Origin: Halovivax ruber XH-70
GTDB lineage: Archaea > Halobacteriota > Halobacteria > Halobacteriales > Natrialbaceae
Length of the DNA: 64,000 bases
Direction: 5' to 3'
NCBI RefSeq assembly: GCF_000328525.1
Contig: NC_019964.1
Coordinates: forward strand, 1-64,000
Below are positions 26,851-35,732 of the stretch, in pieces. Both the position numbers and the translations under genes were made by a program. Below the pieces are notes generated by a model. The model was given only the letters and a program-made list of their open reading frames with translations, was not told the DNA's origin and searched no databases. Within the stretch, counting starts at the first letter, position 1. Each line of letters starts with the position of its first letter.

Positions 26851-27018
26851 TTACAGGTCGCGCGGCTGGACGGTCTTTCGGTCGTTCGCTTCGGCACGTC
26901 GTGCGGCGTCGTCGAGGAGGGCTTCGACTTCCTCGTCGAGCGCGTCGTAGAAGTCCGAGGCGACGTTCTTGTCATCGAGCGCTTCCTTCACAGCGGCCTT
27001 GACGATAAGGTCTGCCAT
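26851..27018 (-). CDS. DUF1931 histone-fold protein, 55 aa
   Basis: Read on the minus strand: MADLIVKAAVKEALDD, then KNVASDFYDALDEEVEALL, then a KTVQPRDL C-terminus. This matches the DUF1931 family of small archaeal histone-fold proteins, helix-strand-helix units ending in a KTVxPRDL-like motif. Likely a DNA-associated or chromatin protein, though function in haloarchaea is not settled. A TATA box 29 bases before the ATG supports leaderless expression. The gene is complete and of normal length. Confidence 0.88.
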   Translation of the reverse strand: MADLIVKAAVKEALDDKNVASDFYDALDEEVEALLDDAARRAEANDRKTVQPRDL

Positions 27019-27042
27019 ACGGTTACCCCGTTCTGCGCAACC

Positions 27043-27051
27043 CCTTATAAG
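27043..27051 (-). promoter_or_regulatory. TATA box for the DUF1931 gene
   Basis: CTTATAAGG (minus strand) centred 29 bases before the start at 27018; one of the best promoter matches in the window. Confidence 0.65.
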
Positions 27052-27307
27052 CGTTCTGTTTAATACACGCTATAGCGCCCCTGAGGATGGCACGAGCGGG
27101 TGTCTGGAGCGCGTTCCCACCGAAACCTATATGATGGATGAGTAATGCGGCCGAGTCCTGGCCCGTCGTGTCGCGTGTCGACCGCTCGCGCGCGCTCTGG
27201 CCCGTGCACCGCCGAGCGAGGGATCGGTGCATCCGTCCACTCGACGAGTCGGGTGGGCTGGCGATTCCGGACGGGAGGCTTTTGTCGATCCGCTCGAACG
27301 CCAGCGT

Positions 27308-27556
27308 ATGTCCCGGCACGTCGTCTACGTCCTCCACTGTGCCGACGGGACGCTCTATACCGGATATACGACGGATCTCGACCGACGCGTCGCCGAGCAC
27401 AACGCCGGCGAGGGGGCGAAGTACACACGCTCGCGAACGCCCGTCGAGGTCGTCCACGTCGAGCGATTCGACTCGCGATCGGCGGCGATGTCCAGAGAGT
27501 ACGAGATCAAACAGTATTCGCGACGCCGAAAGGAGCGCCTCGTCGGTTTCTCGTAG
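27308..27556 (+). CDS. GIY-YIG domain nuclease-like protein
   Basis: 82 aa made only of a GIY-YIG domain: [23 protein letters not shown] carries the paired YVL and YTGYT motifs and the catalytic Arg, and Glu is in the later [14 protein letters not shown] region. Small YhbQ/UPF0213-like proteins of this size are presumed structure-specific nucleases. ATG 27308 begins the conserved fold; upstream in-frame text is non-coding. Confidence 0.88.
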   Translation: MSRHVVYVLHCADGTLYTGYTTDLDRRVAEHNAGEGAKYTRSRTPVEVVHVERFDSRSAAMSREYEIKQYSRRRKERLVGFS

Positions 27557-27598
27557 CTACGGGAGACGCTCGTCCGCTCGTCGATTCGACGTGCGTCG

Positions 27599-28186
27599 TC
27601 AGTCGTCGGCGGCGGTCGGCTGGACACACTGCTCGTCGATGAACGCGTACTCGACGAGCCGTTCGCCGAGCGTCTCGACGCGTTCTTCGAGCGCCGCGTC
27701 GCGGAACGCACGGCCGTCGATGGCGTCCGGCTCGGCGACGAAGGCGTCGCTCGCGTTCCTGATCCCGACCTGATGCGGCAGGGTCCAGCCGTGGACGTTC
27801 CGAACGGTTGCGCGCATATGTTCGAGCGTCGAGCCGTAACTCCCGCCGCCGGCGGTGGCGAGCAGACCGACGGTGGTGTCTTCGTACTCGTCCCATCCGC
27901 AGTAGTCGTGGAAATTCTTCAGTGCGCCCGAGTACGAGCCGTGATAGACGGGCGTGCCGAGTGCGACGGCGTCGGCGTCGCGGACGAGTCGTTTGACGGT
28001 GGAACTGTCGCCCTGTTCGTTTCGGTCTGGGTCGTAGACGGGAAGGTCGTACTCGCGAAGATCGAGGAGGTGCGTCTCGGCGCCGGCGTCCGCAGCCGCC
28101 TGGAGGACGTATCGGAGGGCGGTTCGCGTGTAGCTGTCCTCGCGAAGACTACCGACGACGGCGAGGACGGTCGGTGGGGACCTCAT
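27599..28186 (-). CDS. NADPH-dependent FMN reductase / flavodoxin-like
   Basis: 195 aa. The N-terminal phosphate-binding loop is VVGSLREDSYTR, followed by PVYDPDRNEQ and the GTPVYHGSYSGALKNFHDY segment of the FMN_red family. GGGSYGSTLEHMRATVRN is the second FMN loop. Such proteins reduce quinones, chromate or azo compounds using NAD(P)H. ATG 28186 precedes the loop by ten residues. It converges with the GIY-YIG gene. Confidence 0.88.
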   Translation of the reverse strand: MRSPPTVLAVVGSLREDSYTRTALRYVLQAAADAGAETHLLDLREYDLPVYDPDRNEQGDSSTVKRLVRDADAVALGTPVYHGSYSGALKNFHDYCGWDEYEDTTVGLLATAGGGSYGSTLEHMRATVRNVHGWTLPHQVGIRNASDAFVAEPDAIDGRAFRDAALEERVETLGERLVEYAFIDEQCVQPTAADD

Positions 28187-28853
28187 TTCGAGGACGATAG
28201 CACGGGCGCTACTAAAGCCCCGTCGGGTTGGCATGCCAGCCTAGCGGATCGTTGTTGATTGACGGGTAAGACTCCATTCAGCTGACCAACGTTTCGACAC
28301 CGATTGAAGTTGATCGTTGATTGAGCAAATCGTATGCGGCATTCGGAACTTAAGAGTGGTTACGTGCTGAGACGAACAGTCATATTGTGCCATCTTATAT
28401 CATCGGCGATATTTTATGACTGTTAGTGTTCATTATGCATAAAATGTTTTATATTCCCATTTATATGGCAACATAAATTATTTATATAAGGCTAAAACTG
28501 GCTGCTTCGGTAATATACTCTGATTAGCTGGATAAAGTTTTCACAAAATACGGCCATGGCTGAAATTGATTGAATATGGTAACTTCGGTACGGTGGGAGA
28601 CGAATGTCCTTGTCTCATATTGTACATACTTTATTGGGGGGCATCCCATATAGTAGGTGATTGGATTGATGCCGTCGATATCGCATTGGGACTTGTAATC
28701 GGCGACCTTGATTTGTTAGACCATTCTATAAATTGAGAAGGAATTATAAAAAATAGCCTATCTGTACTTTAGGCAAACTTAGCGTTTGAATGGTTTATCT
28801 TATATTATAAGTTAGAAATATTCATATATCTGTCTATTATAGAAGTAAATGCA
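28187..28853. other. AT-rich stretch upstream of island 2 genes, no gene seen
   Basis: Composition falls abruptly after about 28250. There are only short stop-rich frames. A partial repeat GATCGTTG(TT)GATTGA occurs near 28239 and 28311. I found no duplicated host sequence at either end, unlike island 1. Confidence 0.45.
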
Positions 28854-29744
28854 ATGTCTAGGAAAGACGTTGGGCGAAGATCTGTATTGGCATCGACAGG
28901 CACAACTCTTTTTGGTTCAATAGCCGCAAATACTGCAATTGCGAGCCGAGGTACCGATCCAAGCAAGCGATTTACTGACGTTATTTTAGAGTCGAATAGA
29001 ATTGCGAAGGAAAAAGGTTTGGAAGAGAGGCAAAAGTATCTTGATGAAAAAGGCGTATCTCATCAGGAAAAGGACCTCCAGGTTTCTTTGAACGGAAATC
29101 GATACGATAACACAACCCAGACCGCTGGCAATGACTCAAATATCTGCGTTGAACCGTTAGAGTGCGACGCTGATATTGATGTTCAATTTTCATTAAGCTA
29201 TGAACCGCGTGCTGACCCAGGCGAATTTCATTATTCATACTTTATGAAATTCAACTATAGTCTTGATTGGGATTTGTCTCCGATTGGGCCGGGAATCACG
29301 TATTACGGGCCTAAAAATCCGGTAGATACATTAGGGCTTACATGGGAAGAGAATCGGGTTGATGTTAAGGACTATAAGGAAGTTCCAGAATCTGTAGTCA
29401 CTGACGATTTCACAGAGTTTGATGGCGGAAGTTATACGGGTTCAGGTCTTGGTGTCCTTGTGGATGGTCGCAAAGCGGCGTGGGAATCGGGCTTAACTGG
29501 TGGAGAATGGGATTGGAGCCAACTAGCTACGGCGGGGGTCTTTCTCGTAGAGGATGTTGATTTCCGGCCCGAAACATCCTTCAGGGGCTTTTATACATAT
29601 GCTTGGGAAGGAGTCAAACCAGATGTCTCTGTTTCCTATCCAGAAACAATTACATTTTCCGCAAATGAGTATGATGAGTCAGAAAAGTTTCAACACACTC
29701 CAGAAGGGGATACCTTCCATCTGAAGGCCAAAGACGTGATGTAA
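28854..29744 (+). CDS. Tat-exported protein of unknown function (island 2)
   Basis: 296 aa with a twin-arginine signal (VGRRSVLASTGTTLFGS) and a likely cleavage near AIAS (about 32). The mature part has a charged helical region (about 40-75) followed by a beta-rich, Tyr/Trp-rich domain with one CVEPLEC cysteine pair (about 97-103). No enzyme motif seen. AT-rich codon use. A lipoprotein gene follows 56 bp downstream, echoing island 1, though the two exported proteins show no clear sequence match. Confidence 0.7.
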   Translation: MSRKDVGRRSVLASTGTTLFGSIAANTAIASRGTDPSKRFTDVILESNRIAKEKGLEERQKYLDEKGVSHQEKDLQVSLNGNRYDNTTQTAGNDSNICVEPLECDADIDVQFSLSYEPRADPGEFHYSYFMKFNYSLDWDLSPIGPGITYYGPKNPVDTLGLTWEENRVDVKDYKEVPESVVTDDFTEFDGGSYTGSGLGVLVDGRKAAWESGLTGGEWDWSQLATAGVFLVEDVDFRPETSFRGFYTYAWEGVKPDVSVSYPETITFSANEYDESEKFQHTPEGDTFHLKAKDVM

Positions 29745-29800
29745 TTTACAACAGGATTTAGAAACATATATAAATCCATATAATCATAAAATTGGTATTT

Positions 29801-30190
29801 ATGATAGGCCGTAGAACTATTTTGGAGACAATATCTGTCGGAGTAGTCGTTTTCTGTGTGGGCTGTTTGGAACGTATTCTCAAAGACGATGATGAAGAGA
29901 CTACTGTCCTTGTCGTAAGTAATCTCTCTGATGAGGACTTATGGTTCAATATTGCCATCAAAGGGTCTGATGGAACGAGTCTGCTCGAGGATCGGTTTTT
30001 CCTCGAAGAGGGAAAGGGATATGCGACGGAACAGTTCGAGGATGTCGCGCGATTCGTCGAGTACGAACTGAGCAGCGATGAAAGTGGAACAACACGTATC
30101 CCGACGGACTTAGAGGCGCCCAGGTCTTGGCCTCGGAAACTATTCGCCGATTACTCGCCCGATGATGGTCTCGTCGTCCACTCACCGTAA
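29801..30190 (+). CDS. Tat lipoprotein, partner gene (island 2)
   Basis: 129 aa with signal IGRRTILETISVGVVV and lipobox FCVGC (Cys about 21). After an acidic linker, VLVVSNLSDEDLWFNIAIKG resembles the VYVALENQSSERKTVDLKV segment of the island 1 lipoprotein, suggesting the same Ig-like fold. ATG 29801 is preferred to an in-frame TTG at 29792 because it centres the RR motif. Confidence 0.68.
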   Translation: MIGRRTILETISVGVVVFCVGCLERILKDDDEETTVLVVSNLSDEDLWFNIAIKGSDGTSLLEDRFFLEEGKGYATEQFEDVARFVEYELSSDESGTTRIPTDLEAPRSWPRKLFADYSPDDGLVVHSP

Positions 30191-30370
30191 CACACCCGCA
30201 CTAGGGTAGCCGCTGTATCGAGGATACAAATCCCTCTGCGTCAGCAACGGCACTCGATCCAGGAGTGGGAGTCCCAGCCGGCGGAGTGAGGGTTGCGGGT
30301 CGAAAGCCCGCTTGTTCTGGGACGTGCGTTGCATCCTCGCGAACGGAGTGAGCGTGGTTTCCGTCGGCGA

Positions 30371-30380
30371 CTTTTTATTA
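30371..30380 (+). promoter_or_regulatory. TATA box for the phosphohexomutase gene
   Basis: CTTTTTATTA is centred about 25 bases before the ATG at 30401. The rest of 30191-30370 holds a GC-rich inverted-repeat region and the common haloarchaeal motif GAACGGAGTGAGCG, but no gene. Confidence 0.55.
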
Positions 30381-30400
30381 CGGGCGGTGGATCGTCGGGT

Positions 30401-31795
30401 ATGGAGCAGATCTCGTTCGGGACCGACGGCTGGCGGGCGACGCTGGAGACGTTCACCGCTCCGCGGGTCCGGATGGTCGGCCAGGCCGTCGCGACGTACC
30501 TGCGTGAGGAAGGCGAGACGGCCCCGGTGGCGATCGGCTACGACGCCCGGGAGACCTCGCGCGGCTTCGCCGAGGAGCTGTCGCGCGTCCTGTGTGCGAA
30601 CGGATTCGACGTGGTGCTCTCGGCACGCGACTGTCCGACGCCGGTGGTCGCCCACACGATCGTCGAGCGCGAGCTGGCCGGGGCGCTCGTCGTCACGGCC
30701 TCGCACAACCCGCCCGAGTACAACGGCGTGAAGTTCATCCCTGGCGATGGCGCCCCCGCACTCCCCGCGGTGATGGATGCCATCGCCGACCGACTCGCCG
30801 AACCCGAGGCGCTGCCCGAGGCCGAGCACGGGACCGTCGAGGCGGTCGATCTTCGCGAGTCACACGCCGCGGCTGCCCGCGACCGACTCGATGCGATCGC
30901 CCCCGGGGCCGTCGATTCGATCGCCGACCTCAGCGTCGCGTACGACGCCATGCACGGCTCCGGGCGCGGATACACGGACCGGCTCCTGTCGGAAGCGGGC
31001 GCGTCCGTCGAGCGTCTGCGGTGTGAACGCGACCCCGACTTCGGTGGGACGCCGCCGGAACCCGCCACGGCAAACCTGCAGGACCTGATCGAGCACGTCC
31101 AGCGTGGTGACGCCGACCTCGGCATCGCCAACGACGGCGACGCGGATCGGCTGGCCGTCGTGACCCCTGACCGCGGGCTTATCGACGAGAACCTCTTCTT
31201 CGCGGCGCTGTACGACTGGCTCCTGACGTTCGATTCGGGGCCGGCCGTTCGGACCGTCTCGACCACGTACCTCGTCGATCGCGTCGCTGCAGCCCACGAC
31301 GAGACCGTCCACGAGGTGCCGGTCGGGTTCAAGTGGGTCGCGCAGGCGATGGCCGACCACGACGCGCTGGTCGGCGGCGAGGAGTCGGGCGGATTCACCG
31401 TCCGCGGGCACGTCCGCGAGAAAGACGGCGTGTTCGTGGCGTTGCTCGCCGCGGCCATGCACGCCGCAGAGCCGATCGACGACCGGGTGAACCGCCTCCT
31501 CGAAGAGCACGGGACGGTGGTCCAGGACAAGCGCAGCGTCGACTGTCCCGACGCGGAGAAGGCGCGAGTCATCGAGGCGCTCGCCGACGAAATCCCCCAG
31601 TCGGTAGCCGGCGAGCCCGTCGAGGACGTCAACACGGCGGACGGGTTCAAACTCCTGCTCACGGACGGTTCGTGGTTGCTCGTGCGCCCCAGCGGGACCG
31701 AACCCGTGTTACGGGTGTACGCCGAGGCGAGCGACGACGAGCGTGTCGACGCCTTGCTCGACGAGGGAACCGACCTGGTCGCCCGACTGGTCTGA
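30401..31795 (+). CDS. Phosphoglucomutase/phosphomannomutase
   Basis: A 464-aa alpha-D-phosphohexomutase that moves phosphate between C1 and C6 of hexoses. The phosphoserine loop is TASHNPPEYNGVKF (about 98-111), the Mg loop GDADRLAVV (about 245), the sugar-binding loop GEESGGFTV (about 325) and the phosphate-binding loop RPSGTEPVLRVY (about 430). Whether glucose, mannose or glucosamine phosphate is preferred cannot be told. ATG 30401 is leaderless relative to the TATA box at 30371. Confidence 0.93.
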   Translation: MEQISFGTDGWRATLETFTAPRVRMVGQAVATYLREEGETAPVAIGYDARETSRGFAEELSRVLCANGFDVVLSARDCPTPVVAHTIVERELAGALVVTASHNPPEYNGVKFIPGDGAPALPAVMDAIADRLAEPEALPEAEHGTVEAVDLRESHAAAARDRLDAIAPGAVDSIADLSVAYDAMHGSGRGYTDRLLSEAGASVERLRCERDPDFGGTPPEPATANLQDLIEHVQRGDADLGIANDGDADRLAVVTPDRGLIDENLFFAALYDWLLTFDSGPAVRTVSTTYLVDRVAAAHDETVHEVPVGFKWVAQAMADHDALVGGEESGGFTVRGHVREKDGVFVALLAAAMHAAEPIDDRVNRLLEEHGTVVQDKRSVDCPDAEKARVIEALADEIPQSVAGEPVEDVNTADGFKLLLTDGSWLLVRPSGTEPVLRVYAEASDDERVDALLDEGTDLVARLV

Positions 31796-31904
31796 GTCAA
31801 CCCCACTGGCCGCTGTCCGCCCGCCAGTCGGACCCCGCCAGTCACCCCCGTTGAACCGCTGTGCCGGCCCGGATTTTACGAGTTACGGCCCCGTCGGACT
31901 CCCT

Positions 31905-32186
31905 ATGTCATCGGACGGCGACGCGGCCAGAATGGAACTGGGAGCCGACGCCTGGCACCAGGACGAGGACGGGAGCTACTACATCGACTGTCCGGAGTGC
32001 GGGTCGGCGGCCACGATCTCGAACGTCGTCACCCACGGCCGGTGCAACGGCTACCTGAACGAACGGGAGTCGGACACGGACCTCGACGAGGCGGCGATGA
32101 GCTGTACGGCCGAACTCTCCCTCGAACTCGTGTACACCTCGGATCCGTCGGCTTCGGGTGCGGACGAGGCCGTCGGCGAGGAGTAG
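31905..32186 (+). CDS. Small zinc-binding haloarchaeal protein
   Basis: 93 aa with CPECG (about 28) and further Cys in THGRCNG and MSCTAEL, a four-Cys pattern likely to bind zinc. Acidic C-terminus. No family recognised. It follows the phosphohexomutase on the same strand after 109 bp. Confidence 0.65.
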   Translation: MSSDGDAARMELGADAWHQDEDGSYYIDCPECGSAATISNVVTHGRCNGYLNERESDTDLDEAAMSCTAELSLELVYTSDPSASGADEAVGEE

Positions 32187-32255
32187 GTCGTCGGGGGAAG
32201 TGAGTCGGTGGCGGGGAGTACCTACTTCACGAGCGGGTGTGAATCGGCGGATCCA

Positions 32256-32792
32256 ATGTCAGTAACGACGGACAGCCGCGACCGCGTTCGGCGGGTGCGC
32301 TCCCGGTTAGGCGAGACGGACGATTTTCGGTGCGTCGAGGTGTCCTGGGACGTGACGGCAGCGACCTACGAACGGGAACGCGAGCGATTCGAGCGGCGAG
32401 CCCTCGGCGGGGCGGGGGTCTGGCTCACGCGAGACGACGGAGCGGTCCTCCTGGCTCGCAACGAGGGCGACGTCGGCTGGGCCAATCCCGGTGGCAAACG
32501 CGAAGCCGGCGAGACGTACGCGGAGGCGGCGAAACGCGAGGTCCGCGAGGAGACGGGCGTCGACTGCCGGCTCACCGGGATCCGGGAGTTCCACGAGGTC
32601 GAACACCACCCACCGGACGACTCGCCACCGATCGTCGAGGCGATCGTGATCTTCGACGGCGAGTACGTCGACGGCACGCCGCGGGCCCGTCCCGGCGAGA
32701 TCGCCGCGGTCGAGTGGTTCACCGCACCGCCCGAGCGAGTTGCCTACGAGCAGGTTCGAACCAGACCGTATCCGGCCGATTCGGAATCGTGA
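32256..32792 (+). CDS. Nudix hydrolase
   Basis: 178 aa. The Nudix box GKREAGETYAEAAKREVREE and following TGV fits G-x5-E-x7-REUxEExGU exactly, so diphosphate hydrolysis with Mg is likely. An N-terminal helical extension of about 60 residues precedes the fold. Substrate unknown. The second Nudix gene starts 49 bp after it. Confidence 0.88.
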   Translation: MSVTTDSRDRVRRVRSRLGETDDFRCVEVSWDVTAATYERERERFERRALGGAGVWLTRDDGAVLLARNEGDVGWANPGGKREAGETYAEAAKREVREETGVDCRLTGIREFHEVEHHPPDDSPPIVEAIVIFDGEYVDGTPRARPGEIAAVEWFTAPPERVAYEQVRTRPYPADSES

Positions 32793-32841
32793 GGCGACGA
32801 ACTACCCATACCACTTTCATCGTCCGACAGCATCGTCACTC

Positions 32842-33276
32842 ATGGACGAGTACGGATACGTTGTGAACGTCGATGGAGCGGTCGTCCGCGAGGACGAGTA
32901 CCTCCTCATCGAACGCGGTGCTGACGAAGAACATGCGGCGGGCGAACTGGCGTTTCCCGGCGGGAAACTCGAGACGCCACCGGGGACCGACGACGCGATC
33001 GCGAAAACGGCCCGCAGGGAACTTCGCGAGGAAGTCGGGATCGAGGTGGGTGCGGTAACGTACGTCTGCAGTTCCACGTTCACGGCCGACGACGGGACTC
33101 AGTGTTTGAACGTCGTCACGCTGTGCGAACATACCGGTGGCGTCGCGCAGGTTTGCGAATCGGCCGAAGTCGAGACGGTCCACTGGCTTTCACCCGAAGA
33201 ACTCCGTAACCGGTCAGACGTACAATCGTACCTCGTCGAGTACGTCGAAGCGGTCGAGTTGGCCAGAGGACAATAA
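32842..33276 (+). CDS. Nudix-fold protein with altered box
   Basis: 144 aa. The fold is clear (GELAFPGGKLE and ARRELREEVGI), but four extra residues are inserted between the GGK and REL parts and the first box Glu position falls on Asp. This may change the metal site or only the loop. Tandem position suggests shared use with the gene at 32256, such as nucleotide sanitation. Confidence 0.82.
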   Translation: MDEYGYVVNVDGAVVREDEYLLIERGADEEHAAGELAFPGGKLETPPGTDDAIAKTARRELREEVGIEVGAVTYVCSSTFTADDGTQCLNVVTLCEHTGGVAQVCESAEVETVHWLSPEELRNRSDVQSYLVEYVEAVELARGQ

Positions 33277-33308
33277 GCGTCCGTCTTGGCACGCGATCAC
33301 GCCGGACG

Positions 33309-33761
33309 TCACCGCTCGCGGACGCCTGCGTACCGATCGTCACCCATCCGAACGATGTCGAATCCGAGCGCCTCGTAGAACGGTCGAACGGCGCCGTCGA
33401 AGTGAGCGGTCAGGCGACCCTCACGTTCGATCGCCGCCTCGACGAGTGCCTCGCCGATTCCCCGGCCACGATGGCTGGTCCTGACCGCGATCGCGTCGAC
33501 GTGGGCGCCGCGTTCACGCGGGTTGGTTGGCACCGAATCCGGCTCTCGGCCCGTGGCGATCGGCTCCGGTTTCAGGACGATCGCCCCGCGGACCGTTCCG
33601 GCGCCGTCGGTCGCGACGAGAACGTCGTCAGCGGCGATTCGCGGGTCGAGGGAGGTGAACTCGAGCATCGCGGCGTCGAGAATCCGTCGAACGGAAAGCG
33701 ACTCGTCGGGTGTGGCTGGCCGAATCGTGGCGGGGACTGACGGCTCGGCCACGCCGATCAC
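33309..33761 (-). CDS. GNAT N-acetyltransferase
   Basis: 150 aa with the acetyl-CoA loop RTSHRGRGIGEAL (about 93-105) and the late GAVRPFYEALGFDIV strand-helix. The GTG start (33761) overlaps the stop of the SAMP2-type gene, so the two are translationally coupled. The substrate could be a protein amine or a small molecule; coupling to a lysine-modifying ubiquitin-like protein is suggestive but unproven. Confidence 0.85.
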   Translation of the reverse strand: MIGVAEPSVPATIRPATPDESLSVRRILDAAMLEFTSLDPRIAADDVLVATDGAGTVRGAIVLKPEPIATGREPDSVPTNPRERGAHVDAIAVRTSHRGRGIGEALVEAAIEREGRLTAHFDGAVRPFYEALGFDIVRMGDDRYAGVRER

Positions 33762-33988
33762 CCGCCCTTGATGAGCCGGAGGACGGTCACCTCGTCGGTC
33801 TCGACGGGCTGGTCCTCGGGGACCGGGTGGCCGTCGACGAGGACGCTCACCTCGTGGGGGCTGTAGTCGATGGCTGCGAGGAGTTCCGCGTACGTCGGGG
33901 GTGACGACCCGGCGGCCGATGTGCCCTCGGCCGTCTCGAGGTCGACCTCGTGCGTCTCCTCGCCCTTGACGTCGACGGTCACGCGCAT
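33758..33988 (-). CDS. samp2: SAMP2-type ubiquitin-like modifier
   Basis: 76 aa with a beta-grasp fold ending in the diglycine RLIKGG needed for activation by the E1-like UbaA. The segment YSPHEVSVLVDGHPVPEDQP is close to Haloferax SAMP2 (recalled from knowledge), which is joined to lysines and also serves tRNA thiolation. Relative to that protein there is an extra Gly/Ser/Ala loop (about residues 20-31). ATG 33988 is chosen because the longer frame upstream is not conserved. Confidence 0.88.
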   Translation of the reverse strand: MRVTVDVKGEETHEVDLETAEGTSAAGSSPPTYAELLAAIDYSPHEVSVLVDGHPVPEDQPVETDEVTVLRLIKGG

Positions 33989-34118
33989 GGCCGGCCGTTC
34001 GGGCCGGAGTGGCTTGAGGGCGTCGTCGAGGGAACGTGACCTGGGGACACCTCCGTTTTCGGCGGACGCGCCGACGTCGTCTCGGTTGTCGCCGCTCGAT
34101 CGTCCCGCTCGCTCCCCC

Positions 34119-35561
34119 TCATCGAAGGACGTCGAGTAGTTCCGGAACGAGATCAAGCTGGGCCGCCGCGCCCATGAGGCCGAAGACGACGACGGCGAGC
34201 AGACTGAGCGCGTAGTAGGCGACCCACGTCCTGGAGGGCTGGAACGCTTCGGGGAGGTTCTTCTTCACGACGTACCAGTTCGCCGGGTAGAAGAGACTCT
34301 CGGTGACCGCCAGGATCGCCGCGACGGTGACGACGAACGTGACCGGGACGTTCCCCAGCGCGAGGACGACGACGCTGCTCGCGACGACGGTCGTGAGGAC
34401 GACAGCCCGGCGGACCGTCTCATTGTCCGGGCTTCGGTCCCCCAGTACCATCGGCGAGATATCGCCGGCGGCCCGCGAGGCCCCATCGAGGAGCGTGATG
34501 ACCGTCGAGTACAGCGCGGCGAAGCCGCCCACGAGCATGGCCCAGAACGACCACTCGCCGAACGAATCCGAGAGCACCTGCCCGAGCTCGTACGCGAAGT
34601 TGGCGTCATCGAGCGGGTTCGGGTAGAGGACGTTCGACGACAGCACGATCATGGCCGCGACCAGCAGGAAGCTGAACGCGTACCCGATGTTGAAATCGCG
34701 TCGACCGGTCCGGATCCACTGGCGGATGTAGTCGTGGTACCGCTCGTCGTCGGGATCGAGGTCCGCGTCGCGGAGCTGATTCGCGCCTTCCCCTTTCGCC
34801 GTACTCCAGCTCCCGATCAACACGCTCGTGCTAAACCCGGTGGGGGCGAATCCCGCGGCCGCGGCGAACAAGCCGACGAAGACGACCGTGCGTTCGCCAC
34901 CGAGATCGGGTGAGATGGCCGTCTCCGCCACGACATCGAGCGAGGGCGGGCCGACGACGGCGCCGAGGACCAGCAGGATACCGAGGACGATCGTGAATCC
35001 GAGGAGGATCTTCTCGAGGAGCGTGTAGCGGGCGAAAATCACGAGTACGCCGGCGATCCCGACGAGGACGACGAACGTCTGAGGGACTGATAGCGGGACC
35101 AACGGGCTCACGAGCGCGGCGCTCGAGAGGCCGACGCCCGCGGTGATCGCAGCGTAGCCGATCACGAAGACACCGAGTGTATACCACTGCATCCAGTTCG
35201 CCGGGCCGGGGAGCTGGTCGTAGGCCTCGACCGGATTCCCGCCGATTCCGTAGTTGTACCGGATACCGAGCTCCCAGGCACCGTACTTGACCAGGTAGAT
35301 GAACGCGAAGACCCAGATCGCGAACAGTCCGAAGGTCGCCCCCATCGTCGGCCCGAGGACGATGTGGCTGCCGCCGATCCCGATCAGCGCCCAGAGCATC
35401 GAGGGTCCGAAGTGATTTCGGAAGAAGCCGGCCCAGTCGTCGCTCGGGTAGTCCAGGTCGACGCCGTCCGCCCCGCCGGTCGCGGTCCCGCCGTCGGGTC
35501 GTCCGTCTCCGTGCGATCGTTCCCCACCGACTGATTTGCCTTCGCCGTTTCCACTGGCCAT
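34119..35561 (-). CDS. Nramp-like divalent metal transporter
   Basis: 480 aa with a 45-residue polar N-terminus and eleven predicted helices in the LeuT-fold order of the Nramp family. In helix 1 the usual metal-binding DPGN is replaced (GIGGSHIVLGPTMGA), as in distant Nramp relatives, so the ion may differ from Mn/Fe. The helix 6 region AAAAGFAPTGFSTS also lacks the typical MPH motif. It ends 131 bp before the SAMP2 gene on the same strand. Confidence 0.8.
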   Translation of the reverse strand: MASGNGEGKSVGGERSHGDGRPDGGTATGGADGVDLDYPSDDWAGFFRNHFGPSMLWALIGIGGSHIVLGPTMGATFGLFAIWVFAFIYLVKYGAWELGIRYNYGIGGNPVEAYDQLPGPANWMQWYTLGVFVIGYAAITAGVGLSSAALVSPLVPLSVPQTFVVLVGIAGVLVIFARYTLLEKILLGFTIVLGILLVLGAVVGPPSLDVVAETAISPDLGGERTVVFVGLFAAAAGFAPTGFSTSVLIGSWSTAKGEGANQLRDADLDPDDERYHDYIRQWIRTGRRDFNIGYAFSFLLVAAMIVLSSNVLYPNPLDDANFAYELGQVLSDSFGEWSFWAMLVGGFAALYSTVITLLDGASRAAGDISPMVLGDRSPDNETVRRAVVLTTVVASSVVVLALGNVPVTFVVTVAAILAVTESLFYPANWYVVKKNLPEAFQPSRTWVAYYALSLLAVVVFGLMGAAAQLDLVPELLDVLR

Positions 35562-35732
35562 ACAGTACGGGTGTTCCGTCCCCTTTTGACAGTTATGTTG
35601 GTGGCGCTGAATTATGAGGTGACTGTGTGCGACCAGATGGGCTCGATTACGGACTCCACTCCGCTTGCGTGTCGCACATCTCTCAGATGTATACCAGCAT
35701 CACCACTGGGACAATTCCAGATACAAACGCCT

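Noticed and set aside
30295-30311. Stem-loop GCGGGTCGAAAGCCCGC resembling a tRNA T-arm.
   Set aside because: The loop lacks the TTC start and no acceptor, D or anticodon arms can be drawn around it.
30343-30359. Motif CGCGAACGGAGTGAGCG.
   Set aside because: A common dispersed intergenic word in haloarchaea, not specific to this locus.
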